Source of the DNA: Stratiolaelaps scimitus | Taxonomy: Eukaryota > Arthropoda > Arachnida > Mesostigmata > Laelapidae | Direction: 5' to 3' | DNA length: 64,000 nt | NCBI GenBank assembly: GCA_019614645.1 | Contig: JABWDB010000036.1 | Coordinates: 806,001 to 870,000, forward strand | Part shown: piece after piece, positions 61,470 to 64,000 of the stretch | Layout of the letters: each line of letters begins with the position of its first letter | Numbering within the stretch: position 1 is the stretch's first letter | The notes under the pieces: generated by a model | What the model was told of the DNA's origin: nothing | What the model saw: the letters and a program-made list of their open reading frames with translations, nothing else | The model's database searches: none | Translations under genes and position numbers: made by a program

Positions 61470-63560
61470 GTGCGTCTTGTTTTTTCTAGTATAGACACAA
61501 ATATATATCATTGTATGAGCAGACTGGCGTAATAGCATCGCGCTATTGCTCTCAAATACAAATTTTTCGAAAATCTCCTAACTTCTTCCTTGGTATATCG
61601 ATGAAACTGGTGAAGTTAGATTTCTTCAGGACCAGCCAGCATTACAAGGGTGATCTATCAAATGATTCCAATATACTGTCCACTGCAACGAACCCCATGT
61701 AACTAGCTATTTTTGACAGCTACCCCAAATGAAATCAGCGACACATGTAAGTAACACTGCGCTATTGTTTGAACTCCAATATACATATATACATACGATT
61801 TATATACTGTGTTGTTTACTGCCGACAGCCTTTTTCGTTCTGTAAACCAGTTGTCTAGTCGTAGTGAATACATGAACGATCAGGACTGCGCAGGCTCCCT
61901 CGATTGGCCTTCATCTACAATGCGGTATGCAGGTTGATCAGATATATACATATATATATATGTGGTCCTACTTTTTCGGATATAATAGTAGATGCATATT
62001 CTGTATTAGCATTAGCCTGGCTTTCAATATACTGCGCATGCCTAATCACAAGCTCTATGCTGTCACCTCTGCTGACACGCCCTGCCTGCCGGATCTGACC
62101 ATCGAGGCCAGAGGCGCCTAGAGACGTTGCTTTTTTATACTATAAATAGCTGTCATTTGTACGCAACACTGGAGAATATAGCAGTATATCCGGTATACAT
62201 ATTGGTTCATCTGTTCATCGGTGTATTCATACATAAACAACTTGTAGGTGCAGCAAGACCATATACAATTATAATCGTCACCGTCGCTGTAGTGTTGCCT
62301 ACATTTCGTCAATGTTGTAGAATTGTGAACGAATATGAGCGAACGGTAGGCACCAGGGAACTACGCGCCGCGACCTCGTAGTGGCCAGAACAGCAACGAG
62401 AACAGAGAAATTAATTACAGCTTATCGACTAATGTACGAATCTTGAAAAAAAAATATACATAATTCATCGAATCGACAAAAAAAAAGCGTCCAGCCGCAA
62501 ATGCGCGTAACTAATATTGCTAATCATGTTTGTACCACTACGAGTCCATTTGGATGGCAGTCTTTTGAAAACGGTCTGAGTGATGGTCCCCTCTATCCGC
62601 TACAGCAGTGACCTTTGTGTCGATGGTAAGAAGCCTGTAAATGTTGACCCCCCACCCCCCACTACGGTAAATATTAATTAGAAGTCTCTTGCAAGCATTA
62701 TGCGAAAATTCATAATACATTAATTGCTTCTATCTTCCCACTCGTGCTTCGCTCTCGGCCGCTGCCGGGACAGCAAATTTGAACGAGGGACCCCGAAGAA
62801 ATTCACAGTCAGAGTAGCATCTGGCGTTTTTCTCTTTATTTTTTTTTCATCTACAGATAGCACCATAGATATCAAACGCTCCCATAGATGAATTATTCGT
62901 GAACAGCCAAAGCGGTTACGGTGGATTTCGCTATGTTTGCTTTATTTGTCTTTTACCATTTTGCCATCAGCCGTGATTTGCTGCGCTCACGCACGAACCG
63001 CCACCCAGATGCGTTTGACGTTGAACGCGTGATGTGTGTGTGGGCTGCATGCGCAGGCAGATGAACAAGGAGTACTCCCACTTCTAATTCATGGAAAGGT
63101 AATCTTTCTCCGGGGTGGCGATCGCGAGAAGGTGTGCGATCCGCTGTACAGCCGGCGGCCAATCGTGTTCAGAGAACACCCATTCGGCCAGACCCCTCAA
63201 TGTATTATTATAGCACGCGGTCACAACGGAAAGCAAGCCTGGATTTTTGTTGATTTATTTTTGAAGCCGCCGCCGCCGCCGCCGCTGCTCCGGGCAACGG
63301 TGAGTTTTCGGTGAGGCTCGTGAATTTGCTCACAGCAAATTACAGGGCGATTTTGTACTCCCTGTTGGGTCGGCGTTTACTGTGGCGAGCAGCGACTTGG
63401 TGCTATTGCAATTTCGGCCTCTGCTGATGTAGCAAGCAGCCTTTTCTTCCGGCTGCTACTTCCAGATTCTTCAAAAGGGGAACCGAATGGGAGCCGAGAG
63501 GGAAGAGGTCGTTTCATTTTCAAGCCACGTCGTTCCAGCCGCTTTCGTGTAATAGCCATA

Positions 63561-63633
<73 letters not shown>

Positions 63634-64000
63634 AAATATGGCTATACATACATAATATATGTGTCCCCTACAGGCATTCGCTCCCATACAAGGACACACA
63701 TCGGTGGTGTCTTTTTGAGTTCTGAGTTGATTCGCAGTTCCCGCAAGGCCAGCCTGACTTCGTGCAGTGCAGTAGGGACTGGGTGTTTTGCAACGGAGAA
63801 CGAGTCCAGCTCTTCGGTCTTGCCTACGCATGGCCCTGCTAAGAACGTTTCGCAACGGGATTGCACCGAATGGACAGAGAAGAGACTCAAGGAACGATCA
63901 CACCGAAATTTGTTGCTCCCAACGAATGATGATAACGCATATGCGCATATTTAGCGCGCTACCACTCAAGATAATAGGAATATGTTCTCGTTCGGCTGGA
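61470..64000. other. No gene recognised at the right end
   Basis: Open frames at 63036-63314 (plus) and 63642-63954 (both strands) have no recognisable family. A CCG run sits at about 63266-63283 and a compound TA/GA array at 63564-63629. Confidence 0.5.
63564..63629. repeat. (AT)n followed by (AG)n
   Basis: A TA array of about 36 bp (63564-63599) runs directly into an AG array of about 30 bp. Confidence 0.92.

Noticed and set aside
63642..63954. Overlapping open frames on both strands at the right end, possibly a transposon remnant.
   Set aside because: No transposase or RT motif could be recognised in either frame.
1..64000. CRISPR arrays, bacterial operons, riboswitches or rRNA genes.
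   Set aside because: The window is eukaryotic; direct repeats present are microsatellites, tandem duplications or dispersed retroposons, with no spacer-repeat array and no rRNA sequence.

Overview
The window is eukaryotic nuclear DNA. Its genes are split by GT-AG introns, it carries many (AT)n and other microsatellites, and it holds tRNA-derived SINE-like repeats and decayed R1-like non-LTR retrotransposon pieces. Gene content and gene style (a small intronless secreted-protein gene, BLOC1S6/pallidin, MDM1, an oligopeptidase A-like M3 protein) fit an animal, probably an arthropod and perhaps a mite or other chelicerate. That taxonomic guess is inference; no species-specific marker was read.

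Left end (1-3.1 kb): two fragments of an R1/I-like LINE C-terminus, a diverged direct duplication, a copy of a hairpin-ended retroposon and a tRNA-like relic. At 3.2-3.8 kb an intronless minus-strand gene encodes a 175-residue secreted four-cysteine protein, with its own TATA-like box and poly(A) signal.

At 8.1-13.0 kb nine minus-strand exons with matching phases rebuild a full-length (691 aa) oligopeptidase A-like M3 protein. The zinc/catalytic HExxH is KSxxH and the distal zinc Glu is Gln, so it looks like a conserved pseudopeptidase. About 3 kb away, in head-to-head orientation, a two-exon plus-strand gene (15.9-17.0 kb) encodes pallidin (BLOC-1 subunit 6).

At 21.5-31.5 kb six minus-strand exons encode the centre and C-terminus of an MDM1-like microtubule/centriole protein. 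Its first coding exon(s) were not found and may lie further right.

From 31.5 kb to the end no convincing protein gene was seen. This part holds (AT)n/(GA)n arrays, SINE-like copies at 46.7 and 47.0 kb, hairpin-ended retroposons at 36.9, 42.6 and 61.3 kb (the last with a target-site duplication), and a GC- and trinucleotide-rich block at 55.2-57.2 kb. It could be a long 5' intron of MDM1 or intergenic DNA. The coding genes show no operon-like link. Their roles (endolysosomal trafficking, centriole microtubules, a peptidase-fold protein, a secreted product) are independent as far as the sequence shows.
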